Below, in pieces: positions 35,546-44,776 of a DNA stretch of 64,000 bases. This DNA is from Pseudodesulfovibrio pelocollis (GTDB lineage: Bacteria; Desulfobacterota; Desulfovibrionia; Desulfovibrionales; Desulfovibrionaceae), in assembly GCF_030282845.1 (NCBI RefSeq), contig NZ_JASTWE010000001.1, positions 62,001 to 126,000 on the forward strand. Direction: 5' to 3'. Within the stretch, counting starts at the first letter, position 1. Each line of letters starts with the position of its first letter. Position numbers and translations under genes: made by a program. Below the pieces are notes generated by a model. That model had not been told where the DNA came from and did no database searches. It worked only from the letters and a program-made list of their open reading frames with translations.

Positions 35546-36163
35546 ATGTCCGAAACCACACTAGAATGCCTTGGCCTGCCCTGCCCCCAGCCCGTGTTGC
35601 GCTGCAAGGACGCCGTGGAGGGGCACAGCCCCGACCGAATAGTCGTGACCGTGGACAACGATGCGGCCAGGGAGAACGTCTCCCGCTTCCTCGGCACGCG
35701 CGGCTATGCCGTGGAAACGAGCCTATCCGGCGACACTCGCGTCATCATCGGCACCAGGGGCGGTACCCGGACCGACACTCCCGCGCCCGGCCCTGGCCAG
35801 GGCGGCGAGAACGCTCCGGCGGCGGGCCAGCGCATCCTCGTCTTCGTCAGCGCCGATACCATCGGCTCTGGCGATGACGGCCTGGGCGGGCGGCTGATGG
35901 GCAATTTCCTGTCCACCCTCAAGGAGATGGGCTGTGATCTGTGGCGCATCATCCTGGTCAACGGCGGGGTGCGCCTCTCGGTGCCCGGCAGCCCCTGCCT
36001 GGAGCAGCTCCAGGCCCTGGAGGCGGCGGGCGTCTCGGTGCTGGTCTGCGGCACCTGCCTTGAGCATTTCGGCCTGACCAATAATCGCCGGGTGGGCCAG
36101 ACCACCAACATGCTCGACGTGGTCACAAGCTTCCAGCTTGCCACCAAGACGGTTCACGTCTAA
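35546..36163 (+). CDS. yedF: YedF-type selenium-metabolism/sulfurtransferase-like protein
   Basis: The 205-residue protein joins an N-terminal TusA-like domain with the motif LGLPCPQPV (Cys13 in CPxP) to a C-terminal DsrE-like domain (ILVFVSADTIGSGDDGLGGRLM, then a LVCGTCLEHFGL segment with two Cys). This is the layout of YedF proteins linked to selenium metabolism. A Pro/Gly-rich linker separates the domains. AGGAGG precedes the ATG. No selD or selA is in the window, so the link to selenium is by family only. Confidence 0.9.
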   Translation: MSETTLECLGLPCPQPVLRCKDAVEGHSPDRIVVTVDNDAARENVSRFLGTRGYAVETSLSGDTRVIIGTRGGTRTDTPAPGPGQGGENAPAAGQRILVFVSADTIGSGDDGLGGRLMGNFLSTLKEMGCDLWRIILVNGGVRLSVPGSPCLEQLQALEAAGVSVLVCGTCLEHFGLTNNRRVGQTTNMLDVVTSFQLATKTVHV

Positions 36164-36256
36164 TACTCTGCCCTGCGCGGCGGGACGACCCCCGTCCCGC
36201 CGCCACCCCGCCATCCAACGCCAATCAAGTCCGGCCCTGCCGGATGGGGAACCGCC

Positions 36257-37009
36257 ATGCCCGACGCCCAGACCATCCGCCTGAACAAATTTCTCGCCCA
36301 GTGCGGCGTGGCCTCGCGCCGTGGGGCGGACGATCTCGTCTTTTCGGGCAAGGTGACGGTCAACGGCGTGACGGCCGATTCGCCCGGCCTCCAGGTGGAC
36401 CCGGCCCGCGACCATGTGGCCGTGGATGCCAAGCCCGTGCGCCTGCCCGGCGCGCAGACGGACATCACCATCATGCTCCACAAGCCTGTGGAAACCGTGA
36501 CCACGGCCCGCGACCCCCAGGGGCGTACCACCGTGCTCGACCTGCTGCCGCCGGAAATGGTGGAGCGACGGCCTTTTCCCGTGGGACGGCTCGATTTCTA
36601 TTCCGAGGGGTTGCTGCTGCTGACCACGGACGGTGAGCTGTGCCACCGGCTGACCCATCCCAAGTGGCACCTGCCCAAGGTCTACGAGGTGACCGTCCGC
36701 GACGCGGTGCCCGAGAAGGCCATCAGGACCATGCAGTCCGGGATGACTCTCAAGGAGGGCGACAGACTGGCCCCGGCCGAGGTGGTGCTTCACCCCCCGA
36801 TGGCAGGAACCCAGCTGCTTGAAATCACCCTCATCCAGGGGCTCAATCGCCAGATCAGACGCATGTGCGAGGAACTGGGGCTGACCATCCTGCGCCTGCG
36901 CCGCGTCAAGCAGGGACCGCTGGAACTCGGCAATCTCAAGCGGGGCCAATGGCGCGAACTGACCGCGGCCGAGCTGGCCGCCCTGAAACAGGCCGTCAAG
37001 CTCGCCTGA
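36257..37009 (+). CDS. rluB: 23S rRNA pseudouridine synthase, RsuA/RluB family
   Basis: The 250-residue enzyme has an N-terminal S4 RNA-binding domain (IRLNKFLAQCGVASRRGADDLVF split by conserved positions) and the catalytic domain with PVGRLDFYSEGLLLLT, which contains the catalytic Asp, followed by LTHPKWHLPKVYEV and QGLNRQIRRMCEELG. RluB modifies U2605 in E. coli 23S rRNA; RluE or RsuA-like specificity is also possible, so the symbol is a best guess. It follows yedF by 93 bases. Confidence 0.85.
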   Translation: MPDAQTIRLNKFLAQCGVASRRGADDLVFSGKVTVNGVTADSPGLQVDPARDHVAVDAKPVRLPGAQTDITIMLHKPVETVTTARDPQGRTTVLDLLPPEMVERRPFPVGRLDFYSEGLLLLTTDGELCHRLTHPKWHLPKVYEVTVRDAVPEKAIRTMQSGMTLKEGDRLAPAEVVLHPPMAGTQLLEITLIQGLNRQIRRMCEELGLTILRLRRVKQGPLELGNLKRGQWRELTAAELAALKQAVKLA

Positions 37010-37043
37010 GGCAGCGCCTCCCCCGCCACCCGCCGACAGCGCC

Positions 37044-37083
37044 AAAAAAAGGCGCGGCCTCCATCAGAAGGCCGCGCCTGTTT
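37044..37083. terminator. Terminator between rluB and lolA
   Basis: AGGCGCGGCCT (37050-37060) and AGGCCGCGCCT (37069-37079) form an 11-base-pair stem. On the minus strand seven Ts follow (37044-37050), a strong end for lolA; on the plus strand GTTT gives weaker termination for rluB. Confidence 0.85.
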
Positions 37084-37131
37084 CGCTCGCAATGCCAGCC
37101 CGGCCCGCAAGGCGGACGGGAGCCCGCGTCC

Positions 37132-37824
37132 CTAGATTCCCCGGGTGTTGTCCTCCACATGGGTTCCTGCGGGCGGGGTGAAGGTGAACATGTCGGCTGA
37201 CAGCGTCACGTCCAGCTCCATGTTCGAGAGCCGGACCTCGTTGCCGTTGCCATAGAAATCCACGATCATGATCTGGCGCAGCAGGCCTGACCCGGGCTCC
37301 ACGCCCACATAGGCCAGGACCATGCCCGGCTCGGGCTCCTTGGGCACCAGCTGGAGCACGGTGAACCCCTTGCCCCAGCGCTCGCGCACCGTGTCCGCGC
37401 CCTGCCACTCGGTCTTGACCACAAAGTCCTCCTTGAGGTTGGCCCGGCCGGAGATGAAGCGCAGCACGGTCTTGGAGTCGAGCAGCGCTTCAACATTGTA
37501 CTTGATGGCCACTTCGTCGGCCTCGATGTAATCCCAGGCAAAGTCCGGGCCGAGGATGAGCAGCTCCTTCTCCGGCTCCATGGTCTCCCAGCGCACCTGG
37601 GAAGGCTGGCGGAACCAGATGCGGCCGCGCCGCTGCTCCACATCGCCGCTGGCCGCATTGGTCAGCTCCTGGACAAAATCGCAGCGAAAGGTCTTGAGAC
37701 TTTCATAGCGCTGCTGGATCAGGTCTGGCACATCTTCAGCCGCTACACCCTCGGGGGCCTGCCCAAATCCGGCAAAAACCAGACAGAAAGCAAGGGAAAG
37801 CGTCACCAGATATTTTCTAGACAT
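37132..37824 (-). CDS. lolA: Outer-membrane lipoprotein carrier protein LolA
   Basis: LolA shuttles lipoproteins from LolCDE across the periplasm to the outer membrane. The 230-residue precursor has a signal peptide cleaved near GVAAE-D (about residue 30), then the LolA barrel with FRCDFVQEL, GRIWFRQPSQVRWE and a long WDYIEADEVAIKYNVEAL stretch, ending in FTFTPPAGTHVEDN. It follows ftsK by 14 bases and so shares its transcript. Confidence 0.9.
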   Translation of the reverse strand: MSRKYLVTLSLAFCLVFAGFGQAPEGVAAEDVPDLIQQRYESLKTFRCDFVQELTNAASGDVEQRRGRIWFRQPSQVRWETMEPEKELLILGPDFAWDYIEADEVAIKYNVEALLDSKTVLRFISGRANLKEDFVVKTEWQGADTVRERWGKGFTVLQLVPKEPEPGMVLAYVGVEPGSGLLRQIMIVDFYGNGNEVRLSNMELDVTLSADMFTFTPPAGTHVEDNTRGI

Positions 37825-37838
37825 TTTCTAATCTCCTC

Positions 37839-40085
37839 TTATTCCGGAGAGATGACTTTTCTTGGCTTGCTGCCGTCCTGGGGGCCGAGCAATCCGTCCA
37901 TCTCCATCTGTTCTATGTATCTCGCAGCCCGATTGAAACCGATGCGGAAGCGGCGCTGGAGCAGCGAGATGGACGCCTTGCCCTGGCTCAGCACAAACTG
38001 TACCGCCTCGGCATAGACCGGATCGTCGGACTCGCTGACCAGCTCGGAGCCATCACCACCCGGAGTTTCCTTCTTCCAGTCCGAAAAGTCGAGCTCGAAC
38101 TCCTGGGGCTGACTGTCGCGCCAGAAATCGACCACATGCGCAATTTCCGTCTCATCCACGAACGCGCCGTGCATCCGCATGAGCTTGCCACCGCTGGGCT
38201 TGAAAAGCATGTCGCCCTTGCCCAGCAGTCGTTCCGCGCCCACGCCGTCGAGGATGGTGCGCGAGTCGAACTTGGAGGTGACGAAAAATGAGATGCGCGT
38301 CGGGAAGTTGGCCTTGATCAGACCGGTGACCACGTCCACACTCGGCCGCTGGGTGGCCAGCACAAGGTGAATGCCTGCGGCCCGCGCCAGTTGGGCCAGC
38401 CGCACGATGCACTGCTCCACCTCCTTGGCCGCCGTCATCATCAGGTCGGCCAGTTCGTCGATGATGATGACCAGATAAGGCATTGGCTTCATGTGCTCGA
38501 ATTCTTCGGGCACATTCTCGCCCATGTCGGCGATTTTCTTGTTGTATCCCTCGATGTTGCGCACGCCGAGCTTGGCCATTTTCTCGTAGCGGCAGTCCAT
38601 CTCGAACACGGCCCATTCCAGGGCGCTCTTGGCCATGCTCATCTCGGTGACCACCGGATGCACCAGGTGCGGCAGGGCCGCATAGGGAGCCAGCTCGATA
38701 CGCTTGGGGTCCACCAGCAGCAGCTTCACCTTGTCCGGCCCGGCCTTGTAGAGCAGGCTCAGGAGGAACCCGTTGATGCCCACCGACTTGCCCGCGCCCG
38801 TTGCACCGGCCACGAGCAGATGCGGCATCTTGGCCAGATCAGCCACCCGGGTGGTGCCGTGGATGTCCTTGCCCAGGGCCAGGGTCAGGGGCGATTCGCT
38901 GCCCGTGAACTCCTTGGACTCGATGACCTCGCGCAGGTAGACGGTCTGCCGGTCCACGTTGGGTATCTCGATGCCCACGCTATCCTTGCCGGGAATCGGG
39001 GCCTCGATGCGCACGGACTCGGCCTTGAGGGCCAGGGCGATGTCGTCGGTCAGGTTCTCGATTCTGCTGACCTTGATGCCCGGGGCGGGCTTGAACTCGA
39101 ACATGGTCACCACCGGCCCGGGGACCACCCGCTGGATCTCGCCCTGCACATTGAAATCATTCAGGCATTCCTTGAGCCGGTCGGCCAGGGGCTGGAGCAC
39201 CTCCTGGGTCTGGCTGGTGGCCTGCGGCGGGGGCGGCGAGAGCAGATCAAGGCCCGGCAGCCCCCCCTGCCCTGCGGCCTGAACGGCGGGCGCAGGCTTG
39301 GCGGGCTTGGCCGGTTTGGGTCTGCGGGGCGTGGGCGGATTCTTGGGCGCGTTGTTTTCGGCCTCTTCCAGATCTATGAAGCGGACCTCGAAATCCTCCT
39401 CACCGGCCAGAATGTCCACCCCGTCCTCGGCCTCGGCCCGCTTCCTGGCCGCCGCCCGGGCCTGCCTGCGCTCCCTGATCAGGGTCAGACGCCCGGTCAA
39501 CGCCTCGCGCAGCACGTCCAGGCGCAGGAGCAGCCGGTTCCATGCGGCGGTCCAGCTGAATCCGGCCACGGCCTGGAAGGAGATGATGGTGATGAAGGTC
39601 CACAGCAGCAGCGTTCCGGCCGGACGCAAGTACGGCTGGGTCAGGCCGGTGACGATCTCGCGGCCGAAGAATCCGCCACCGATGAGCCCGTAGGCATCGG
39701 CGGGAATGTCCACCAGCCAGGGATGGGTGGACCACCCTTCAAAGGCCACGAACAGCCCCACGAGGCCGAGCCAGCGCAGCTTGGAAATACGGATGCGTCC
39801 GACAAAGCGCGACAACCCGAGATACAGGAAGTAGAACGGCCAGACCATGGCCCCCAGACCAAACATTTCGACAAGAAACCCGGCGCAATATGCTCCGGCG
39901 ACGCCCACCACGTTGCGCACCCGCCACCCTTCGCTGACCGCCTGGTTGAAACTCGGGTCGGCCGGACTGAAGGAGAGCAGGCTCAGGAAGAGAAAGGCCG
40001 AAAGAAAGAGGAAGAACAGGCCGGAGAATTCCCTGCCGTGTCCTTTTCGCCTGGGTTGGGCCGCTGTGATCTGTCGTCTCGCCAT
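37839..40085 (-). CDS. ftsK: DNA translocase FtsK/SpoIIIE
   Basis: FtsK pumps DNA at the division septum and activates Xer recombination at dif. The 748-residue protein has four membrane segments in the first 180 residues, a Pro/Lys-rich linker (about 260-300), then the motor with Walker A GATGAGKSVGI near residue 428, a LLVDPKRIEL segment, VIIDELADLM Walker B, RPSVDVVTG, and the C-terminal winged-helix gamma domain (GKASISLLQRRFRIGFNRAA) that reads KOPS. I chose the ATG at 40083-40085 before MARRQITAAQ. lolA follows. Confidence 0.95.
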   Translation of the reverse strand: MARRQITAAQPRRKGHGREFSGLFFLFLSAFLFLSLLSFSPADPSFNQAVSEGWRVRNVVGVAGAYCAGFLVEMFGLGAMVWPFYFLYLGLSRFVGRIRISKLRWLGLVGLFVAFEGWSTHPWLVDIPADAYGLIGGGFFGREIVTGLTQPYLRPAGTLLLWTFITIISFQAVAGFSWTAAWNRLLLRLDVLREALTGRLTLIRERRQARAAARKRAEAEDGVDILAGEEDFEVRFIDLEEAENNAPKNPPTPRRPKPAKPAKPAPAVQAAGQGGLPGLDLLSPPPPQATSQTQEVLQPLADRLKECLNDFNVQGEIQRVVPGPVVTMFEFKPAPGIKVSRIENLTDDIALALKAESVRIEAPIPGKDSVGIEIPNVDRQTVYLREVIESKEFTGSESPLTLALGKDIHGTTRVADLAKMPHLLVAGATGAGKSVGINGFLLSLLYKAGPDKVKLLLVDPKRIELAPYAALPHLVHPVVTEMSMAKSALEWAVFEMDCRYEKMAKLGVRNIEGYNKKIADMGENVPEEFEHMKPMPYLVIIIDELADLMMTAAKEVEQCIVRLAQLARAAGIHLVLATQRPSVDVVTGLIKANFPTRISFFVTSKFDSRTILDGVGAERLLGKGDMLFKPSGGKLMRMHGAFVDETEIAHVVDFWRDSQPQEFELDFSDWKKETPGGDGSELVSESDDPVYAEAVQFVLSQGKASISLLQRRFRIGFNRAARYIEQMEMDGLLGPQDGSKPRKVISPE

Positions 40086-40100
40086 TCGTCCCCGCTTTTG

Positions 40101-40140
40101 AAAAAAGGTCCTGGACAGCGAACTGTCCACGACCTTTTTT
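40101..40140. terminator. Two-way terminator between efp and ftsK
   Basis: GGTC-CT-GGACAG and CTGTCC-AC-GACC pair around CGAA with an internal mismatch, flanked by six As and six Ts, so both strands have a T run. It ends the efp transcript before ftsK. Confidence 0.85.
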
Positions 40141-40172
40141 ACGCAATTTTCACAACGTGTTGCAAGTCGGGC

Positions 40173-40730
40173 TTATTCGCGTCCGAGGTATTCGCCGCTG
40201 CGGGTGTCCACCTTGATGAGGTCCCCTTCGTTGATGAACAGCGGCACGTTCACCTGGATGCCTGTCTCCATGGTGGCGGGCTTGGTGGCGTTGCTGACGC
40301 GGTCGCCCTGCACGCCCGGGTCGGTCTGGGTCACTTTCAGGTTGACGTTGGCCGGGAGGTCCACGCCGATCAACTCGCCATTGTACAGCAGCACTTTGAC
40401 GGTGTCGCCTTCCTTGACATAGCCGCCCGCCTCACCAACGGCGGCGCTTGGCACATTCATCTGCTCGTAGGTCTCAAGGTCCATGAACACGAAATCCGTG
40501 CCTTCCTTGTAGATGAACTGCATGGAGACCACGGCCATGTCGGGCTTTTGCACCTTCTCGCCGGAGCGAAAGGTCTTGTCCAGCACCTGGCCGGTCTTCA
40601 TGTGGCGCAGCTTGGTCCGCATCATGGCGCCGCCCTTGCCGGGCTTGAAATGCTGAAACTCAATGATCTCGAACGGTTTTCCGTCGATCTCGATTTTCAG
40701 GCCTGTCCTGAAATCCTTGGTCGATATCAT
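40173..40730 (-). CDS. efp: Elongation factor P
   Basis: EF-P rescues ribosomes stalled at polyproline. The 185-residue three-domain protein starts [19 protein letters not shown] and has the exposed loop PGKGGA with Lys32 at the position modified in E. coli (Lys34). Domain III ends with [16 protein letters not shown], the EF-P signature end. The poxA/epmA modification enzymes are not in this window. It appears monocistronic, preceded by the mobile hairpin repeat. Confidence 0.96.
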   Translation of the reverse strand: MISTKDFRTGLKIEIDGKPFEIIEFQHFKPGKGGAMMRTKLRHMKTGQVLDKTFRSGEKVQKPDMAVVSMQFIYKEGTDFVFMDLETYEQMNVPSAAVGEAGGYVKEGDTVKVLLYNGELIGVDLPANVNLKVTQTDPGVQGDRVSNATKPATMETGIQVNVPLFINEGDLIKVDTRSGEYLGRE

Positions 40731-40806
40731 GATCGCTCCGAAATGCCGGACCCCGGACCCTGCCGAGGTGGTTATCTGTTAACTGAGTCTTAAAACAATC
40801 ATTCTC

Positions 40807-41015
40807 TAACAGGCTGATCAAAAATGTTCGAATGCAAGGCGCGAAAAAAGGTCAAGGCCGAAGCGTACTTCCTGTACGCGAGGATTTGATTCGCCCCGTC
40901 CTGGGGCTCACCCCTTCGGGGCGTCGGCTGAGCCGACGTCCAAATCCGCTGTCCTGCGGATTTGTGATCTTTTTGAAGCAACGCAGCAATCGGGCATTTT
41001 TTAAAAAGCCTGTTA
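40807..41015. mobile_element. Non-autonomous hairpin repeat (REP/MITE-like)
   Basis: The 209-base segment has imperfect terminal inverted repeats. The left arm begins TAACAGGCTGATCAAAAATG and the right arm, read in reverse, begins TAACAGGCTTTTTAAAAAAT; matching blocks continue inward for about 45 bases. Inside are several hairpins, including GCGTACTTCCTGTACGC, GGGGCTCACCCC, CGTCGGCTGAGCCGACG and CAAATCCGC/GCGGATTTG. This resembles widespread repeats in this lineage that lack a transposase. The right end supplies the aroQ stop codon, so insertion changed the gene end. No other copy is in the window. Confidence 0.75.
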
Positions 41016-41480
41016 ACCCGATTGTCCCACAAGGCGCTCATGGAGCGCCTGGACAGCAAGCCCATACCCCAGAATCCCGAAACCGGCAATAACGCCGATG
41101 CACTGCCCCCCCATCAGGCTCTGCTGACGCAGGGGCTGGTCGGTGCGCGCCCAGATGTTGCTGATGTGGACTTCCACGCAGGGGATGCCTATCCAGGCCA
41201 GAGAGTCGGCAATGGCGAGGCTGGTGTGGGTATAGGCTCCGGCGTTGAAGACCACACCCGCCGTACCATCGGCCCTGGCCAGCTCCAGCCGGTCGATGAG
41301 GGCGCCTTCGGAGTTGGACTGAAAATGGCTCAGGGCGATGTCGTCCGCGCGCCCGCCCATGACGCGGCGCAGGATGCCGGGCATGTCGTCCATGGTCTGC
41401 GAACCGTATATCTCCGGCTGCCGCTTGCCGATATGGCCCAGGTTCGGGCCGTTGAGTATCAATATGTCAAATTTGGCCAT
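41013..41480 (-). CDS. aroQ: 3-Dehydroquinate dehydratase, type II
   Basis: AroQ dehydrates 3-dehydroquinate in the shikimate pathway. The 155-residue protein has the start MAKFDILILNGPNLGHIG, Arg20 and Tyr25 (RQPEIYG), NAGAYTHTS and the catalytic His of VEVHISN. The usual FRHHS loop reads PLRQQS here, a variant. The ATG at 41478-41480 follows AGGGGGAGC. Its stop TAA lies inside the end of the hairpin repeat, so the last one or two codons derive from that element. Confidence 0.92.
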   Translation of the reverse strand: MAKFDILILNGPNLGHIGKRQPEIYGSQTMDDMPGILRRVMGGRADDIALSHFQSNSEGALIDRLELARADGTAGVVFNAGAYTHTSLAIADSLAWIGIPCVEVHISNIWARTDQPLRQQSLMGGQCIGVIAGFGILGYGLAVQALHERLVGQSG

Positions 41481-41589
41481 GCGCTCCCCCTTGGTCTTGA
41501 CCGAGTCGTGTCGCTCCTTGACGCGGCCGCGCAAAAAGAGAACATTAGGCTCTCCAAAATGCACGGAAACACGGAAACGGTACCCCTTT

Positions 41590-42225
41590 ATGAACCGAAC
41601 CATTGAGTTAGTCAAAACAATATACGAAATCAAGCAGCTTGAGGAGTTTTCCGAGCCGCAGATCGCCCTTGCCGGACGCTCCAACGTGGGCAAGTCCTCG
41701 CTGGTCAACCGCCTGGCCGGACGCAAGACCCTGGCCAAGATCAGCTCCAAGCCGGGCAAGACGCGCAGCCTCAACTACTACCGGGTCAACCCCGACGGAT
41801 TCTACCTCGTGGACCTGCCCGGCTACGGCTACGCCAAATGCTCCAAGACCGAGCGGGAGAAATGGGGCAAGCTCATTGAGGCCTACATGACCGCCAATCC
41901 AGGCCTCAAGGCCGTGGTGGTGCTGCTTGATTCGCGCCTGACGCCGCAGAAGCTCGACCTGGAGTTGACCTCCTATCTGCGCGGTCTGGGCATCCCGGTC
42001 ATCCCGGTGCTGACCAAGGCGGACAAACCCAAGCAGCGCGATCGGGCCGCCCTCCAGAACCAGTGGAAGGACATCCTCCAGCAATCGCGCCTGCCCCTGG
42101 CCTTTTCCAGTAAGACGGGCATGGGCGAGGACAAGCTGTGGAACATCCTGGCAGAATACGCGGGTATGGCCGCTCCCGGTTCCGACCCCGATGAGCCGAA
42201 GGGCGACATCGAACCCTTTTCCTGA
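41590..42225 (+). CDS. engB: Ribosome biogenesis GTP-binding protein EngB/YsxC
   Basis: EngB is an essential GTPase for 50S assembly. The 211-residue protein has the P-loop GRSNVGKS (29-36), KPGKTRSLNYY, DLPGYGYAKCSK (G3), LTKADK (G4) and FSSKTGMGED (G5). The C-terminal tail is acidic. The ATG at 41590 is chosen; no longer upstream start is needed. It is divergent from aroQ, the 109-base gap holding both promoters, though I cannot place them firmly. Confidence 0.93.
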   Translation: MNRTIELVKTIYEIKQLEEFSEPQIALAGRSNVGKSSLVNRLAGRKTLAKISSKPGKTRSLNYYRVNPDGFYLVDLPGYGYAKCSKTEREKWGKLIEAYMTANPGLKAVVVLLDSRLTPQKLDLELTSYLRGLGIPVIPVLTKADKPKQRDRAALQNQWKDILQQSRLPLAFSSKTGMGEDKLWNILAEYAGMAAPGSDPDEPKGDIEPFS

Positions 42226-42282
42226 AAATTCAACTGCCTCGGCCAAACAGACGGAGTTGACTGCCCTGCCTTCCGGGCAGCC

Positions 42283-43425
42283 CTAGGTTCTGGCCAGCCG
42301 CAGCCCTGCGCCCCAGGCCCGCAGTGTGGCCTTGAATCCCGGCGCTGCCACCCAGACCAGCCGCGCCCCGGCCAGGGTGCCCATGATGATGTTACCCAGC
42401 CACGCCGCGATAATTGGCGGCAGCACCGCCTGCTCGCCCGCCGTGGCCCCCACCGTGTGGACCCCGTACTGGACAAAGATGAGCAGCAGCGACAGCCCGA
42501 CATTGGCATAGACGTTTTCCGAGAAGGTGATCAGGGCCAGGGCCAGCAGCGCCATCACGGATATGGAGAAGGCATAGGACCATTTGCCATGCCAGACGGT
42601 CTTGAGAATCTCCACGTTCGACCCGGATTCCTCCAGCTTGTCTATGGCCCTGGAAAGTTCGAACAGGGGCAGGTCCGCCGTGTCGCCCTTGAGTTCCACG
42701 GCCGCATAGGCCTTGAGGTTCTGCCGCACCGAGAGGAATTGCGAGGACCTGGTGACCGAGGCGAAGGTGCGGGTGTCCAGTTCGTGGACATCGAGCAGTC
42801 CCCATCCGTTGTCGTCGATGAGCGCCCGCCTGGCCGTGAGGATGCGGATGAGGTCGAGATTGTCCGTGGCGAATTCGTAAACCGTGATGTCCGTGGCCCG
42901 GCTCATGCCGGGAAAGGCCTCCCGGGCCAGGACGATGAAGGGGCCGTCGCGGAACCACAGATCGCTGATGACCAGATCATCCGCCTGGCGCTTCCTGACG
43001 TCCTCCTTCCAGATGCGGTTGGCCTCGTATTCGCCGAACACGCCGAGAAACTGGGAAAAAACCATCTGCCCCATGCTCCAGACCACGGCATAGACCAGAA
43101 AAAACCTGACAAACCAGCCAAAGGAGACCCCCCCGGCCCGCAGGGCCAGCATCTCACGGGTCCGGGTCAGGATGCCCAGTTGCAGGACCAGGGCGAGCAG
43201 AAAGATGGCCGGAAGCAGCTGGGAGATGATCATGGGCGTCTTGACCAGGAAATAGAAAAGGATCGTCTCGGCACCCAATCCGGCCTTGAGGAAGTCGTCG
43301 AGCCGGTCGAAAATATCGGAAAGCAGGTAGATGCACGTACCCGCGAACAGGCAGACACCCATCAGATAGAGATTTTGCAGGATCAGATAGCGCCCGAGCA
43401 CGCCTATGCCGAAAAACGACCTCAT
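42283..43425 (-). CDS. lptG: LPS export permease LptG
   Basis: LptG with LptF forms the inner-membrane core of the LptB2FGC transporter that pulls LPS out. The 380-residue protein has three N-terminal and three C-terminal membrane segments around a periplasmic beta-jellyroll (about residues 130-270), the YjgP/YjgQ family layout. The N terminus FGIGVLGRYLILQNLYLMGV is typical. The start overlaps the lptF stop by four bases. The F/G assignment rests on gene order only. Confidence 0.88.
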   Translation of the reverse strand: MRSFFGIGVLGRYLILQNLYLMGVCLFAGTCIYLLSDIFDRLDDFLKAGLGAETILFYFLVKTPMIISQLLPAIFLLALVLQLGILTRTREMLALRAGGVSFGWFVRFFLVYAVVWSMGQMVFSQFLGVFGEYEANRIWKEDVRKRQADDLVISDLWFRDGPFIVLAREAFPGMSRATDITVYEFATDNLDLIRILTARRALIDDNGWGLLDVHELDTRTFASVTRSSQFLSVRQNLKAYAAVELKGDTADLPLFELSRAIDKLEESGSNVEILKTVWHGKWSYAFSISVMALLALALITFSENVYANVGLSLLLIFVQYGVHTVGATAGEQAVLPPIIAAWLGNIIMGTLAGARLVWVAAPGFKATLRAWGAGLRLART

Positions 43426-44588
43426 GCCTCGGCCCTCCGCCAGTTGCGCAGGTGCGCCAGCCACTGCACCAGCGGCAGGCTGCGCTCCTGGTTGGCGAGC
43501 CTGATGCCTACCGCAGCCACGAACACATAGAGCACATTGGGAGCCCACAGCCCGTACACGGGCGGAATGGTCCCCCCCTCGCCCATGCTGACCCCGATGG
43601 AGAACATGCTGTAATACAGGACGAATAGCCCCATGGACAAGAGCAGGCCATATTGCTGCTTCAGCCCCCGAAAGACATAGGCCACGGGAATGGCGAACAT
43701 GCCGAGTATCAGACAGCCCAGCGGAAGCGTCAGCCGCTTGAAATACTCGGTGTCCACCTTTCGCAGGAACTGCGCGGTCTGATTGGGGCCAAGTGTCGGA
43801 TCCTTCCTGATGCGGCTCAACTCGGCAAAGGTCATGTCCTTGGCCTTTTCCTCGCCAAAGCTGTAGCCGCCGAGCAGTTGGGCCAGATCGAGCCTGATGG
43901 AATAGCTGCCGAACCGCAGGACATTGAGTTCATCGTTGTTCTGCCGGAATATCTTGCCCCGGTTGAAGGTGATGCGCACCTCGGCCGACTCGGGACTGGA
44001 CACGATGCGCGCCTCGGGTGCCACGACCACCACGGACGCGCCGTCTATGGACTGGTCGCGGACAAAGGCGAACTTCAGCTCGCCGGTCTCGTTGTTGACC
44101 TGATGCGCATAGAAGGTGATGCCCGGGAACTCCTTGTTGAACACCCCCGGCTGGAGCGCGAAACGCGACTGGGACCGCGCGAACTCGTAAAGACTCGTCT
44201 TGAACATGTCCATGCCCCAGGCCAGTCCCCACATGGAGATGAAAAAAGTGAAGAGCATGCTCAAGGTGCAGAAAATCACCGGAGCCGGGAGCATCCGGTA
44301 GAGGCTCACGCCATTGGCCTTCAGGGCGGTCAGCTCATTGTCCGTGCTCATGCGCAGGAAGGTCAGGAAGACGCTGAGCATGGTGGAAATGGGCGCGACC
44401 AGCAGAAGGAAGAACGGCGTAAGATAGAAAAAAAGCTCAAGAATATTGAGAAAACCGATGTTCTGCGAGAGAAAGAGCGAGCGCAGCTGAAGCATCCGGC
44501 CGATGAGGATGAGCCCCAGCAGGCAGGAGACCGTCAGGCCGAACAGCTTCAGCAGTTCCTTGAATATCTGGCGATGGAGCAGTTTCAC
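43422..44588 (-). CDS. lptF: LPS export permease LptF
   Basis: This partner of the preceding permease has 388 residues, with FKELLKLFGLTVSCLLGLILI, then LTPFFLLLVAPISTMLSVFLTFLRMSTDNELTALKANG, the conserved LptF/G coupling helix that touches LptB (given here with its conserved E-x-A-x-K-A-x-G positions near 83-91). A periplasmic domain and three C-terminal helices follow. The start is GTG and overlaps the small upstream gene in a GTGA arrangement. Confidence 0.88.
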   Translation of the reverse strand: MKLLHRQIFKELLKLFGLTVSCLLGLILIGRMLQLRSLFLSQNIGFLNILELFFYLTPFFLLLVAPISTMLSVFLTFLRMSTDNELTALKANGVSLYRMLPAPVIFCTLSMLFTFFISMWGLAWGMDMFKTSLYEFARSQSRFALQPGVFNKEFPGITFYAHQVNNETGELKFAFVRDQSIDGASVVVVAPEARIVSSPESAEVRITFNRGKIFRQNNDELNVLRFGSYSIRLDLAQLLGGYSFGEEKAKDMTFAELSRIRKDPTLGPNQTAQFLRKVDTEYFKRLTLPLGCLILGMFAIPVAYVFRGLKQQYGLLLSMGLFVLYYSMFSIGVSMGEGGTIPPVYGLWAPNVLYVFVAAVGIRLANQERSLPLVQWLAHLRNWRRAEA

Positions 44589-44776
44589 CGGACAGGGCAG
44601 TCTTGGTTTTCTTTGAAGAATCTCTGGAGAAATTCCACATCGAGCGGGCTGAGGTTGAAACGCGCCGACGCCTCCTCGATGAGGGTGGACAGCGCATGGC
44701 CGCCTTCATCCTGCTTCTCACAAATCCAGGCAATGGCCTTGCGGGTCAACTCGCTGGCGGGCATTATGGTGGTCAT
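44585..44776 (-). CDS. Small conserved-looking protein, 63 residues
   Basis: This acidic protein is mostly helical (for example TRKAIAWICEKQDEGG and LDVEFLQRFFKENQ) with no membrane segment. GGGAGACGACC precedes the ATG at 44774-44776, and its TGA overlaps the lptF start, so it is probably translated and coupled to lptF. I do not recognise a family; LPS export control is only suggested by position. Confidence 0.65.
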   Translation of the reverse strand: MTTIMPASELTRKAIAWICEKQDEGGHALSTLIEEASARFNLSPLDVEFLQRFFKENQDCPVR

